In this document: positions 7,936-16,871 of the stretch, piece after piece | Layout: the number at the start of each line of letters is the position of its first letter | How positions within the stretch are numbered: the first letter of the stretch is position 1 | Origin: Flavobacterium celericrescens | GTDB lineage: Bacteria > Bacteroidota > Bacteroidia > Flavobacteriales > Flavobacteriaceae | Reading direction: 5' to 3' | Length of the DNA stretch: 64,000 nucleotides | Assembly (NCBI RefSeq): GCF_011392075.1 | Contig: NZ_JAAJBV010000010.1 | Span: 19,941 to 83,940, forward strand | Position numbers and translations under genes: made by a program | The notes under the pieces: model-generated | Databases searched by the model: none | Seen by the model: the letters and a program-made list of their open reading frames with translations, nothing else | Told to the model about the DNA's origin: nothing

Positions 7936-8901
7936 ATGAATACGATTCAAAAGTTAATATTCAATAATGTTCCATTGCAAAATGGAGTAGTGCAAGCAAA
8001 AGTGACTTTGTCTTATCAATTGTTTGGACAACCAGTTGGTTCGGCGCCTTTGGTGGTAGTAAATCATGCGTTGACGGGAAATTCGCAAGTTATTGGCGAA
8101 AACGGTTGGTGGCAATCATTAATTGGTAATGATAAAATTATTGATACCAAAAAATATGCAGTTTTAGCTTTCAATATTCCAGGAAACGGCTATCAAGATG
8201 TAGAAAGTTTGATTGAAAACTATCAAGATTTCACCACTTGCGATATTGCTAATTTATTTTGGAAAGGAATCGATTCGTTCAAAGTGAATCAAGTTTTTGC
8301 AGTAATTGGCGGAAGTTTAGGCGGAGCAATTGCTTGGGAAATGGCAGCAATTCGACCAAAAGCGATTGCGAATTTAATTCCGGTTGCAACAAATTGGAAA
8401 GCTTCTGATTGGTTGATTGGAAATGTGCTTATTCAAGATTTGATTTTGAATAATTCCAAAAATCCAATTCACGATGCCAGAATTCACGCCATGTTATTGT
8501 ATCGAACACCCGAATCACTCCAAGAAAAATTTCAGACCAAATTGCAAAACTCTGAAGGATTATTTCAAGTGGAAAGTTGGTTGTTGCATCATGGCGAAAA
8601 ATTGCAAAATCGATTCCAACTTTCGGCTTACAAACTCATGAATCATTTATTGAAAACGACCGATATTTTTAAAAACAAAAATCAATCGGAAGTCATCAAA
8701 AGCATCTCATCAAACATTCATCTAATTAGCGTGAATACCGATTATTTTTTTACGGCAAATGAAATCAAAACAGCTTTTCAGGAAATCAAAAACTACAAAA
8801 ACAATACATTTTATCACGAAATCAAATCTATTCACGGACACGATGCTTTCTTGATAGAATTTGAACAACTAAACAACATACTTAAACCTATATTTAATTA
8901 A
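7936..8901 (+). CDS. metX: Homoserine O-acetyltransferase-like alpha/beta hydrolase (MetX)
   Basis: MetX transfers an acetyl group from acetyl-CoA to homoserine, giving the substrate of MetY. This protein has 321 residues and is shorter than typical MetX (about 350-380). The catalytic triad is visible: nucleophile S127 in IGGSLGGAIAWEMA, D269 in SVNTDYFF and H302 in IHGHDAFL. The opening VVNHALTGNSQV is typical of the family. A longer reading from 7876 would run through the terminator hairpin, so the ATG at 7936 (MNTIQKLIFN) is preferred. It is followed by a short micro-ORF and then thrA, placing acetyl-homoserine formation next to homoserine synthesis. Acetyl rather than succinyl specificity is assumed from the family. 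Confidence 0.9.
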   Translation: MNTIQKLIFNNVPLQNGVVQAKVTLSYQLFGQPVGSAPLVVVNHALTGNSQVIGENGWWQSLIGNDKIIDTKKYAVLAFNIPGNGYQDVESLIENYQDFTTCDIANLFWKGIDSFKVNQVFAVIGGSLGGAIAWEMAAIRPKAIANLIPVATNWKASDWLIGNVLIQDLILNNSKNPIHDARIHAMLLYRTPESLQEKFQTKLQNSEGLFQVESWLLHHGEKLQNRFQLSAYKLMNHLLKTTDIFKNKNQSEVIKSISSNIHLISVNTDYFFTANEIKTAFQEIKNYKNNTFYHEIKSIHGHDAFLIEFEQLNNILKPIFN

Positions 8902-8910
8902 AAACACACA

Positions 8911-8994
8911 ATGAAATCGCTCACTAACCTTTTGCGAAAGCAAAATCCAATAAAAAAAGCGATACCATTTTTACCACTGAAAAATAAAATCTAA
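8911..8994 (+). CDS. Possible 27-residue micro-ORF before thrA
   Basis: The ORF starts MKSLTNLLRKQNPIKKAI and ends just 4 bases before the thrA ATG. It is basic (about seven Lys/Arg) and has no Met, Thr or Ile clustering that would mark a classical leader peptide. It could couple translation into thrA or be chance. Confidence 0.3.
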   Translation: MKSLTNLLRKQNPIKKAIPFLPLKNKI

Positions 8995-8998
8995 AAAA

Positions 8999-11413
8999 AT
9001 GAAAATACTAAAATTTGGAGGAAAATCATTAGCAAACGGAGAAGGATTGCAAAAAGTAATTCAAACGATTGCTCAAAAATATTTCAATAATGAACCAATC
9101 GCAGTCGTAGTTTCGGCAAGAGGAAACGCTACAGATGAATTGGTAATTTTACTAAAAAAAGCACAAGCCAACATCAATTTTCAAGCGGATTTTGAGCAAT
9201 TCAAAAAGTATCAATTGGAAGGTTTGAAAGAAAATATCTTCGAAGAAGAATTCTCGGTTTTGCAGAAATTACTAGAAGGCGTTTCGCTTTTAGGAGATTA
9301 TAGCGAAAAAATCAAAGACCAAGTCATCGCTTATGGCGAAATTTTATCCGCAAAATATGTGGCTAATGTTTTAAACGAAAACAGCATCAAAGCACAATTC
9401 ACTGATTCTCGTCAATTAATAAAAACAGATATAAATTTTGGTAATGCGCAACCAATTGACGCTGTTTCAAAGCGAAACGTATTAGATTATTTCGAAAAAA
9501 ACACCGATAAAGTCAACATCGTAACAGGTTTTATTGGTTCAACGTTACACAACGAAACTACTACTTTAGGAAGAAACGGGAGCAATTACACAGCTTCCTT
9601 ATTAGCAAATTATCTAAACGCCGAAGAATTTCAAAATTACACACACGTTGACGGAATTTTTACAGCTAATCCCGATTTAGTTGCCGATGCGAAAAAAATC
9701 GAGCGATTATCGTTTAACGAAGCGAATGAGTTGGCAAATTTCGGAGCGCAAATTTTACATGCCAAAACCATTATTCCTTTGGTAGAAAAAAATATTCCGT
9801 TACGTATTTTAAACACCTTCAATCCTGAAAATGATGGAACTTTAATCACTTCGGAACAAACCAATGAAGGCATCAAATCGCTTTCGGTTTTAACGAATGT
9901 TTCGCTGATTAATTTAGAAGGAAGAGGTTTATTAGGAAAAACAGGTGTTGATGCACGAATTTTCCGTGTGATGGCTGAAAACGACATCAGTGTAAGTATT
10001 ATTTCGCAAGGTTCTTCAGAAAGAGGAATTGGTTTGGTCGTGAGTTCTGACAAGGCTTCTAAAGCTTTAGTTGGTTTAGAAAAAGAATTCGAAACCGATT
10101 TTTACACAAAAGATGTCAATAAAATTTCGGTAAACGATAACATTGCGGTGATTTCAATTATCGGGCAAGATTTAACGAATTTCCACAAACCTTACACGGC
10201 TTTAATCCGAAATAAAATCACGCCAATTTTGTTGAATAATACGGTTACGGGAAGAAACATCAGTTTGGTAATTAGTCAAGATGAATTCAAACGTGCTTTA
10301 AATGTAATTCACGGCGAAATTTTTGGAGTAGCGAAAAAAATCAATATCGCCATTTTCGGTCACGGAACGGTTGGAGGCACTTTGATTTCCCAAATTCTAG
10401 AATCGGCAAAAAATATCGAAAAACGAAAAGGAATTAAATTGAATGTATTTGCGATTGCGAATTCAAAGAAAGTCTTGTTGAATAAGTTCGGAATCAGTGA
10501 AAATTGGAAAGCAACTTTAGAAGATAAAGGTCAAGATTACAAAGTAGAAGACGTTATTGCTTACGCCAAAGAACACCATTTGGAAAATTTAATTGCAATT
10601 GATAATACTGCAAGTACGGCTTTCATTGAAAATTACATTTCGTTAGCAGAAAATAGTTTTGATTTGATTTCGTCTAACAAAGTCGCAAATACGGTAAGTT
10701 TTGATTTTTACAAAAAACTGCGAAAAGTATTAAAAGAAAATCAAAAAGAATATTTGTATGAAACTAATGTTGGTGCAGGTTTGCCTTTAATTGATACGAT
10801 AAAATTACTGCATTTGTCAGGTGAAAACATCACCAAAATCAAAGGGGTTTTCTCTGGGACATTAAGCTATTTGTTTAATAATTTTTCAGTTGAAAATAAG
10901 AAATTCAGCGAAGTATTGCAAGAAGCCATCGACAAAGGTTTTACCGAACCAGACCCAAGAGAAGATTTAAACGGAAATGATGTGGGTCGAAAATTATTAA
11001 TCTTAGCACGTGAATTAGATTTACAAAACGAATTTGAAGAAATCCAAATACAAAACTTAATTCCAGAAGCTTTACGCGAAGGAAGTGCAGCAGATTTTCT
11101 AAAACGTTTATCCGAATTAGACGGGATTTATCAAAACATCAAAGACGCTCAAGGACCAAACGAAGTATTGCGTTACATCGGTGAATTATCTGGCGATTTA
11201 CAACAAGACAAAGGAAAATTAGAAGTAAAACTAATTTCGGTTCCAGCCAACTCAGCTTTAGGTTCGTTAAAAGGTTCAGATTCTATTTTCGAAATTTATA
11301 CAGAGTCGTATGGCGAACAACCTATCGTAATTCAAGGAGCAGGAGCAGGAGCATCTGTAACCGCAAGAGGCGTTTTTGGCGATATTTTACGCTTATCCGA
11401 AAAAAAATTATAA
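8999..11413 (+). CDS. thrA: Bifunctional aspartate kinase / homoserine dehydrogenase
   Basis: This fused enzyme phosphorylates aspartate and later reduces aspartate semialdehyde to homoserine, feeding Met and Thr synthesis. At 804 residues it is full length. The kinase domain opens with KILKFGGKSLANGEG (2-16). ACT-type regulatory segments lie around 310-450 (SVLTNVSLINLEGRG; NDNIAVISIIGQ). The dehydrogenase domain begins near 455 with the Rossmann motif IAIFGHGTVGGTL and includes SSNKVAN and the catalytic-region phrase GVFSGTLSYLFN. It lies directly behind metX and before metZ, so homoserine is made beside the enzymes that commit it to methionine. Its regulation here seems to follow the methionine cluster rather than a Thr leader. 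Confidence 0.96.
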   Translation: MKILKFGGKSLANGEGLQKVIQTIAQKYFNNEPIAVVVSARGNATDELVILLKKAQANINFQADFEQFKKYQLEGLKENIFEEEFSVLQKLLEGVSLLGDYSEKIKDQVIAYGEILSAKYVANVLNENSIKAQFTDSRQLIKTDINFGNAQPIDAVSKRNVLDYFEKNTDKVNIVTGFIGSTLHNETTTLGRNGSNYTASLLANYLNAEEFQNYTHVDGIFTANPDLVADAKKIERLSFNEANELANFGAQILHAKTIIPLVEKNIPLRILNTFNPENDGTLITSEQTNEGIKSLSVLTNVSLINLEGRGLLGKTGVDARIFRVMAENDISVSIISQGSSERGIGLVVSSDKASKALVGLEKEFETDFYTKDVNKISVNDNIAVISIIGQDLTNFHKPYTALIRNKITPILLNNTVTGRNISLVISQDEFKRALNVIHGEIFGVAKKINIAIFGHGTVGGTLISQILESAKNIEKRKGIKLNVFAIANSKKVLLNKFGISENWKATLEDKGQDYKVEDVIAYAKEHHLENLIAIDNTASTAFIENYISLAENSFDLISSNKVANTVSFDFYKKLRKVLKENQKEYLYETNVGAGLPLIDTIKLLHLSGENITKIKGVFSGTLSYLFNNFSVENKKFSEVLQEAIDKGFTEPDPREDLNGNDVGRKLLILARELDLQNEFEEIQIQNLIPEALREGSAADFLKRLSELDGIYQNIKDAQGPNEVLRYIGELSGDLQQDKGKLEVKLISVPANSALGSLKGSDSIFEIYTESYGEQPIVIQGAGAGASVTARGVFGDILRLSEKKL

Positions 11414-11425
11414 CCACCCAAACTC

Positions 11426-11460
11426 AAAACCTGCAAGATTTTAAAAGTCTTGTGGGTTTT
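11426..11460 (+). terminator. Hairpin between thrA and metZ
   Basis: AAAACCTGCAAGA (11426-11438) can pair with TCTTGTGGGTTTT (11448-11460) through 13 pairs, two of them G-U, with a 9-nt loop. The T run is only four long, so this is a weak terminator or a decayed intergenic repeat. Confidence 0.45.
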
Positions 11461-11504
11461 ACACTTTATCAGTTCAACGATTAAACAATTCAACAAACAA
11501 AACC

Positions 11505-12677
11505 ATGAGCAACCAAAATTTAGGATTAGAAACCCAAGCCATCAGAACACAATTAGAGCGCACACAATATTTAGAACATTCCGTTCCGTTATATTTAACT
11601 TCCAGTTTTATTTTTGATGATGCAGAAGACATGCGCGCCTCTTTTGCGGAAGAGAAAGAACGTAATATTTACAGCCGATTTTCCAATCCCAACACATCTG
11701 AATTCGTTGAAAAGATTTGTTTAATGGAAGGAGCAGAAGACGGCTACGCTTTCGCAACAGGAATGGCTGCAGTGTATTCAACTTTTGCTGCTTTATTGAA
11801 TTCTGGTGATCATATCGTTTCGGCAAGTAGTGTTTTTGGTTCAACACATACGTTGTTTACCAAATATTTTCCAAAATGGAACATCACCACTTCGTATTTC
11901 GATGTCAACAAACCTGAAACGATTGAAAATTACATCCAACCAAATACCAAAATCCTTTATGCAGAATCACCAACGAATCCAGCTGTTGATATTTTAGATT
12001 TAGAATTATTGGGAAAAATAGCCAAAAATCACAAACTAATTTTGATCATTGATAACTGTTTTGCAACGCCATACATTCAAAACCCAATTCAATTTGGTGC
12101 CGATTTAGTGATACATTCCGCCACAAAATTAATCGATGGTCAAGGGCGTGTTTTAGGTGGAGTAACCGTTGGTCGTTCGGATTTAATTCGTGAAATCTAT
12201 TTGTTTTCCCGAAATACCGGACCTGCTTTATCGCCTTTCAATGCTTGGGTATTGTCAAAAAGTTTGGAAACCTTGCCAGTTCGTATCGAAAAACATTGCG
12301 AAAACGCTTTGAAAGTGGCTGAATTTTTAGAAAATCATCCTAATGTAGCTTCTGTGAAATATCCATTTTTGAAATCGCATCCGCAATATGAAGTCGCTAA
12401 AAAGCAAATGAAATTAGGAGGAAATATCGTAGCTTTCGAAATCAAAGGCGGAATTGAATCGGGAAGAAAGTTTTTGAATAAAATCAAATTGTGTTCGTTG
12501 TCTGCGAATTTAGGAGACACGCGTTCGATTGTAACGCATCCAGCTTCTACAACTCATAGTAAACTAACTGAAGAAGAACGATTAGCAGTAAGTATAACCG
12601 ATGGTTTGGTTCGCGTTTCTGTAGGTTTGGAAACGGTTCAAGACGTAATTAACGACTTAAAACAAGCGTTAGAATAA
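11505..12677 (+). CDS. metZ: O-succinylhomoserine/O-acetylhomoserine sulfhydrylase (MetZ-like)
   Basis: This second PLP enzyme of the Cys/Met family in the cluster has 390 residues, the length of MetZ and gamma-synthases rather than MetY. The PLP lysine is K208 in VIHSATKLIDGQGRVLGG, the surrounding sequence being characteristic of MetZ. Y56 in YSRFSNPNT and the SATKL block are intact. It would make homocysteine from an acylated homoserine and sulfide. With MetX present, the acyl donor in vivo could be acetyl-homoserine. The start is the ATG at 11505 (MSNQNLGLETQAIRTQ). It closes the metY-to-metZ run, with a large hairpin terminator after it and a SAM-I riboswitch for the next operon. Specificity between MetZ, MetB and MetC functions cannot be settled from sequence by eye. 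Confidence 0.9.
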   Translation: MSNQNLGLETQAIRTQLERTQYLEHSVPLYLTSSFIFDDAEDMRASFAEEKERNIYSRFSNPNTSEFVEKICLMEGAEDGYAFATGMAAVYSTFAALLNSGDHIVSASSVFGSTHTLFTKYFPKWNITTSYFDVNKPETIENYIQPNTKILYAESPTNPAVDILDLELLGKIAKNHKLILIIDNCFATPYIQNPIQFGADLVIHSATKLIDGQGRVLGGVTVGRSDLIREIYLFSRNTGPALSPFNAWVLSKSLETLPVRIEKHCENALKVAEFLENHPNVASVKYPFLKSHPQYEVAKKQMKLGGNIVAFEIKGGIESGRKFLNKIKLCSLSANLGDTRSIVTHPASTTHSKLTEEERLAVSITDGLVRVSVGLETVQDVINDLKQALE

Positions 12678-12693
12678 AAGTTTTTAAAATGTT

Positions 12694-12758
12694 TTATAGA
12701 TTTATATTCTTTTTAGGATAATTGATTTAGAATATAAATCTATAAATAATCTTTTTTT
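12694..12758 (+). terminator. Terminator after metZ
   Basis: A 17-bp perfect stem (12694-12710 with 12729-12745) closes an 18-nt loop. After six bases comes a run of seven T (12752-12758). The stem is AT-rich but long and ends the metZ transcript before the metH promoter. Confidence 0.7.
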
Positions 12759-12800
12759 AATGAAATTTTAGAAAATATTTCATTATTTCAATTTTGTCAC

Positions 12801-12808
12801 TACATTTG
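12801..12808 (+). promoter_or_regulatory. -7 element of the metH operon
   Basis: TACATTTG matches TAnnTTTG and lies about 24 nt before the riboswitch P1 stem. A TTG at -33 is not seen. Confidence 0.55.
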
Positions 12809-12831
12809 CAGTGTTCATAAACATAGTGTTT

Positions 12832-12934
12832 GTTATCACGAAAGCTGGAGGGAATAGACCCTACGAAAGCTTAGCAACCCTACACTTGTAGAAGGTGCTA
12901 CATTCTATTCCGATTTTTATCGGAAGCAGATAAC
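12832..12934 (+). ncRNA. SAM-I riboswitch (S-box) controlling metH-metF
   Basis: All core elements of the S-box are visible. P1 is GTTATC (12832-12837) with GATAAC (12929-12934), followed by the conserved ATCACGAAAG. P2 is formed by AAGCT and GGG pairing with CCC and AGCTT around 12842-12872. Next come AGCAACC (12873-12879), P3 around CC-TACA/TGTA-GG, the conserved AAGGTGCTA (12892-12900), and P4 CCGAT/ATCGG near 12910-12923. It lies upstream of the methionine synthase operon, a classical target. No T-run terminator follows; an 8-bp hairpin (12938-12959) and a second GATAAC copy (12960-12965 region) come instead, so control may act on translation or by an unusual switch. Confidence 0.93.
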
Positions 12935-12983
12935 CCAAAGAAATTCTTTCCAATTTCTTGATAACATATTAAATAAATTAAAG

Positions 12984-13027
12984 CATTGCGAACCTTGCGA
13001 AAATCCTTTGCGAGCTTTGCGGTTAAA
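12984..13027 (+). repeat. Dispersed TTTGCG-rich repeat
   Basis: Four spaced TTGCG words end in CTTTGCGGTTAAA (13015-13027). The same 13-base ending recurs at 63599-63611. The element sits immediately before the metH ATG and supplies a spurious TTG start at 13008. Confidence 0.6.
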
Positions 13028-13034
13028 AGATAAT

Positions 13035-14036
13035 ATGTCAAAAATTCAAGAAGAAATCAAAAAACGAATTCTCGTGCTCGATGGAGCGATGGGAACGATG
13101 TTGCAACGTTATAAATTTGAAGAAGAAGATTTTAGAGGCGAACGTTTCAAAGATTTTCCACATCCTTTAAAAGGAAACAACGATTTGCTTTCCATTACCC
13201 AACCAGAAGCTGTAAAATCAGTACATCGTGCTTATTTTGAGGCGGGTGCCGATATTGTAGAAACCAATACTTTTTCAGGAACGACTATCGGAATGGCGGA
13301 TTATCACATGGAAGATTTAGTCTATGAGTTGAATTTTCAATCCGCAAAAATCGCTCGTGAAGTTGCGGATGAATTTACCGATAAACCAAGATTTGTAGCA
13401 GGTTCTATCGGACCAACCAACAGAACCGCTTCTATGTCACCTGATGTAAACGACCCTGGATTTCGTGCCGTGAATTTTGATGACTTAAAAATTGCTTACA
13501 AGCAACAAGTTGAGGCTTTAATTGATGGCGGTTGCGATTTACTTTTGGTAGAAACGATTTTTGATACTTTAAATGCAAAGGCTGCTTTGTTTGCCATCGA
13601 GGAAGTTAAAGAAGAAAGAAATATTGATATTCCCGTAATGGTTTCAGGAACAATTACCGATGCTTCTGGAAGAACATTATCTGGGCAAACGGTGGAAGCT
13701 TTTTTGATTTCGATTTCGCATATTCCGTTGTTGAGTGTTGGATTTAATTGCGCTTTAGGAGCTGATCAATTGAAACCCTATTTGAAACGATTAGGAAATA
13801 ATACCTCGTTAAATATTTCGGCACATCCCAATGCAGGTTTACCAAATGCCTTCGGGCAATACGATCAAACGCCTGAAGAAATGCAACAATTAATTCGTGA
13901 ATATTTACAGGAAAATTTAGTGAATATTATCGGTGGATGTTGCGGAACGACACCCGAACATATCAAATTAATTGCTGAGGTAGCAAAAGAATTCAAACCA
14001 CGCCCCGTAGAGAAAACGCATGTGTTGTCTCAATAA
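13035..14036 (+). CDS. metH: Methionine synthase, homocysteine-binding module (MetH N-terminal part)
   Basis: This 333-residue protein is the homocysteine S-methyltransferase domain of cobalamin-dependent methionine synthase, encoded separately from the rest of MetH as in other Bacteroidetes. It has ILVLDGAMGTMLQRY (12-26), VETNTF (75-80), and the zinc ligands C239 in NCALG and C302-C303 in GGCCGTTPEH. The ATG at 13035 (MSKIQEEIKKRILVLDG) is chosen over an upstream TTG inside a repeat. It is the first gene after the SAM-I riboswitch and is followed by a small ORF and the second MetH gene. Both polypeptides must assemble for methyl transfer from methylcobalamin to homocysteine. Confidence 0.95.
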   Translation: MSKIQEEIKKRILVLDGAMGTMLQRYKFEEEDFRGERFKDFPHPLKGNNDLLSITQPEAVKSVHRAYFEAGADIVETNTFSGTTIGMADYHMEDLVYELNFQSAKIAREVADEFTDKPRFVAGSIGPTNRTASMSPDVNDPGFRAVNFDDLKIAYKQQVEALIDGGCDLLLVETIFDTLNAKAALFAIEEVKEERNIDIPVMVSGTITDASGRTLSGQTVEAFLISISHIPLLSVGFNCALGADQLKPYLKRLGNNTSLNISAHPNAGLPNAFGQYDQTPEEMQQLIREYLQENLVNIIGGCCGTTPEHIKLIAEVAKEFKPRPVEKTHVLSQ

Positions 14037-14053
14037 TTGATTTAATCAATTAT
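14033..14053. repeat. Palindrome at the metH stop codon
   Basis: ATAATTGATT and AATCAATTAT flank a single T. The metH (N-terminal part) stop codon lies inside the left arm. It could slow decay or limit read-through, but has no T run. Confidence 0.45.
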
Positions 14054-14058
14054 CCAAA

Positions 14059-14208
14059 ATGAAAACAATGAAAAACAGTACCATAAAAATACAATTCGAG
14101 ACATTTTTACAGTCGCAACGATGTTGGGTTTGCCAATACGTGAGCAACAGTAAATCCTTTTGGAAAGATGTTGCGAAACATTATAAAAGAATAAGTAATG
14201 AGTTATAA
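14059..14208 (+). CDS. Small ORF between the two metH genes
   Basis: A 49-codon ORF starts [15 protein letters not shown], contains SQRCWVCQY and ends [10 protein letters not shown]. Its stop overlaps the start of the second metH gene by 11 bases, the arrangement expected for translational coupling. The CxxC pair and aromatic residues resemble a small zinc-binding or regulatory peptide, but I do not recognise a family. It could be a real small protein of methionine metabolism or a coupling ORF. Confidence 0.4.
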   Translation: MKTMKNSTIKIQFETFLQSQRCWVCQYVSNSKSFWKDVAKHYKRISNEL

Positions 14209-16870
14209 TTCCGATAAATATTTAAAATTATCAGGTTTAGAACCTTTGATTGTAACTCCAGAAACCAATTTTGTAAACGTTGGAGAACGAACAAACGTAA
14301 CCGGTTCTAGAAAATTTCTTCGATTAATTAAAGAAGAAAAATATGATGAAGCCTTAGATATCGCACGTGCTCAAGTAGAAGGTGGCGCACAAATCATCGA
14401 TGTCAACATGGATGAAGGAATGTTAGATGGTGTTTACGCCATGACCAAATTCTTAAATCTAATCGCAGCCGAACCTGATATTGCCCGCGTTCCTGTTATG
14501 ATTGATTCCTCAAAATGGGAAATCATCGAAGCTGGGTTGAAAGTTATTCAAGGAAAAGGTGTGGTGAATTCGATTTCGTTAAAAGAAGGAGAAGCTACCT
14601 TTATTCATCATGCTAAATTAATCAAACGATACGGAGCAGCAGTAATTGTGATGGCTTTTGACGAGAACGGTCAAGCCGATACTTACGAAAGACGTATCGA
14701 AATCTGTAAAAGAAGTTATGATATTTTGGTGAATCAAGTTGGTTTTCCAGCAGAAGATATCATTTTTGATCCTAATATTTTCCCAGTTGCAACCGGAATG
14801 GAAGAACACAAACTAAATGCTTTAGATTTCTTCCGAGCAACCAAATGGATTCGCGAAAATCTTCCGTATGCACATATTTCGGGAGGAGTTAGTAACGTTT
14901 CTTTTTCTTTCCGTGGAAACGATAAAGTGCGTGAAGCAATGCATTCGGCATTCTTGTACCATGCCATACAAAACGGTATGACGATGGGAATTGTGAATCC
15001 AGAAATGTTGGAGATTTACGATGAAATCGACCCTGTTTTGTTGGAACATGTGGAAGACGTTTTGCTAAACAGAAGAGAAGACGCGACAGAACGTTTGTTA
15101 GATTTAGCGGAAAGTTTCAAAGGAGATGTAAAATCAAATGAAAAAGCTGTGGCTGAATGGAGAAATGGTTCGGTTCAAGAAAGATTAACGCATTCGTTAG
15201 TAAAAGGAATTGACGAGTTTATCGAAATTGATGTGGAAGAAGCACGTCAGTTGGTTGAAAAACCTATCGAAGTTATCGAAATCAATTTGATGGCTGGAAT
15301 GAATGTAGTAGGAGATTTATTCGGAAGCGGAAAAATGTTTTTGCCACAAGTAGTAAAATCAGCTCGTGTAATGAAAAAAGCGGTGGCTTATTTACTTCCT
15401 TATATTGAAGCTTCAAAAGACGGAAAATCGTCTTCAGCAGGAAAAGTGTTGATGGCAACGGTAAAAGGTGATGTACATGATATTGGTAAAAATATTGTTT
15501 CTGTAGTTTTAGCTTGTAATAATTTCGAAATCATTGATTTAGGTGTGATGGTTCCGCCCGAAAAAATCATAGAAACTGCAGTTAAAGAAAATGTGGATAT
15601 TATCGGTTTGAGTGGTTTGATTACGCCTTCGTTAGACGAAATGGTGTATTTGGCTAAAGAAATGGATAAATTGAATATCAAAATTCCAGTAATGATTGGT
15701 GGCGCCACAACTTCACGAGCGCACACTGCTGTGAAAATTGCACCAGAATATAAGGAAACGGTAGTTCATGTGAATGATGCTTCTCGTGCGGTAACGGTTG
15801 CAACTAATTTATTACAACCCGATACAAAAATTACTTATGCAAAATCACTTCGTGAAGAATATGATGCACTTCGAGAAGGATATTTGAATAGAAGTCGTGA
15901 GAAAAATTTCTTATCAATTGATGAAGCACGTAAAAATAAATTCAAAATCGATTGGGATAATTACGAACCTGTAAAACCTAATTTCATTGGAACAAAAACC
16001 ATTGAAGTTGAGCTTTCAGAATTAGTAGATTTTATCGATTGGACTCCATTTTTTCAGTCATGGGAATTGTATGGAAAATTTCCAACTATTTTGACTGATG
16101 AAATTGTAGGAGAACAAGCATCTGATTTATATAAAGATGCCCAAAAAATGCTTTCTCAAATTGTTTCGGAAAAATGGTTCATTGCAAAAGGAATTTTGGG
16201 AATTTTTCCAGCCAATACTATTAATGATGACGATATCGAAGTAAATCTTCCAGCTTCCAGCTTCCAACTTCTAACTTTAAGACAACAATCTCAAAAAACG
16301 GTTGGTGCTCCAAATATCGCATTGGCAGATTTTATTGTTCCGAAAGAAATTGGTAAACAAGATTATATTGGATGTTTCTGTGTTTCTACTGGTTTTGGAG
16401 TAGATGAAAAAGCATCCGAATTTGAAAAACAATTAGACGATTATAATTCCATTTTGGTAAAAGCTTTGGGAGATAGATTAGCAGAAGCATTTGCGGAATA
16501 CTTGCATTTAAAAGTTAGAAAAGAAATTTGGGGTTACGCTTCTGATGAGGTGTTATCAAATGACGAATTAATCAAAGAACAATACAAAGGAATTCGTCCA
16601 GCACCAGGTTATCCTGCTTGTCCCGACCATTTAGAAAAACCAACGATTTGGAAATTATTAAATGTGGAACAAGAAATAGGAGTAAAGTTAACCGAAAGTA
16701 TGGCGATGTGGCCAGCAGCTTCGGTTTCGGGCTATTATTTTGCGAATCCAGAAAGTAAATATTTTGGTTTAGGAAAAATTAAAAAAGACCAATTAGAAGA
16801 TTACGCCACAAGAAGAAATATAAGTGTAGAATTAGCCGAAAAATGGCTATCACCCAATTTAGCAGATTAA
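14198..16870 (+). CDS. metH: Methionine synthase, folate-, cobalamin- and SAM-binding modules (MetH C-terminal part)
   Basis: This 890-residue protein holds the remaining MetH modules. The pterin-binding methyltetrahydrofolate domain (about 1-300) opens with [16 protein letters not shown]. The cobalamin cap follows (about 340-410). The B12 domain has [11 protein letters not shown], with the DxHxxG cobalamin ligand motif near residue 430. The SAM-dependent reactivation domain (about 590-890) has [12 protein letters not shown]. The ATG at 14198 follows a short ORF that overlaps it. A heptanucleotide repeat tract encodes residues 684-695, a loop before the conserved LRQQ of the activation domain. 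The metF gene begins 2 bases after its stop. Together the products regenerate methionine from homocysteine and methyl-folate. Confidence 0.96.
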   Translation: MSYNSDKYLKLSGLEPLIVTPETNFVNVGERTNVTGSRKFLRLIKEEKYDEALDIARAQVEGGAQIIDVNMDEGMLDGVYAMTKFLNLIAAEPDIARVPVMIDSSKWEIIEAGLKVIQGKGVVNSISLKEGEATFIHHAKLIKRYGAAVIVMAFDENGQADTYERRIEICKRSYDILVNQVGFPAEDIIFDPNIFPVATGMEEHKLNALDFFRATKWIRENLPYAHISGGVSNVSFSFRGNDKVREAMHSAFLYHAIQNGMTMGIVNPEMLEIYDEIDPVLLEHVEDVLLNRREDATERLLDLAESFKGDVKSNEKAVAEWRNGSVQERLTHSLVKGIDEFIEIDVEEARQLVEKPIEVIEINLMAGMNVVGDLFGSGKMFLPQVVKSARVMKKAVAYLLPYIEASKDGKSSSAGKVLMATVKGDVHDIGKNIVSVVLACNNFEIIDLGVMVPPEKIIETAVKENVDIIGLSGLITPSLDEMVYLAKEMDKLNIKIPVMIGGATTSRAHTAVKIAPEYKETVVHVNDASRAVTVATNLLQPDTKITYAKSLREEYDALREGYLNRSREKNFLSIDEARKNKFKIDWDNYEPVKPNFIGTKTIEVELSELVDFIDWTPFFQSWELYGKFPTILTDEIVGEQASDLYKDAQKMLSQIVSEKWFIAKGILGIFPANTINDDDIEVNLPASSFQLLTLRQQSQKTVGAPNIALADFIVPKEIGKQDYIGCFCVSTGFGVDEKASEFEKQLDDYNSILVKALGDRLAEAFAEYLHLKVRKEIWGYASDEVLSNDELIKEQYKGIRPAPGYPACPDHLEKPTIWKLLNVEQEIGVKLTESMAMWPAASVSGYYFANPESKYFGLGKIKKDQLEDYATRRNISVELAEKWLSPNLAD
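16247..16280 (+). repeat. Heptanucleotide tract inside metH
   Basis: Two CTTCCAG units are followed by CTTCCAA, CTTCTAA and a shortened CTTTAA, in strict 7-base register. The tract is read in frame as part of [10 protein letters not shown] and has no stop. Confidence 0.75.
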
Positions 16871-16871
16871 A

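Noticed and set aside
11470..11500. Possible further repeat tract before metZ (AGTTCAAC, GATTAAAC, AATTCAAC)
   Set aside because: The period is nearer 8 than 7 and the units are few and degenerate; it was not counted with the heptamer family.
13008..13034. Upstream TTG start for the first metH gene
   Set aside because: It lies in a dispersed TTTGCG repeat and adds residues not seen in the family; the ATG at 13035 is used.
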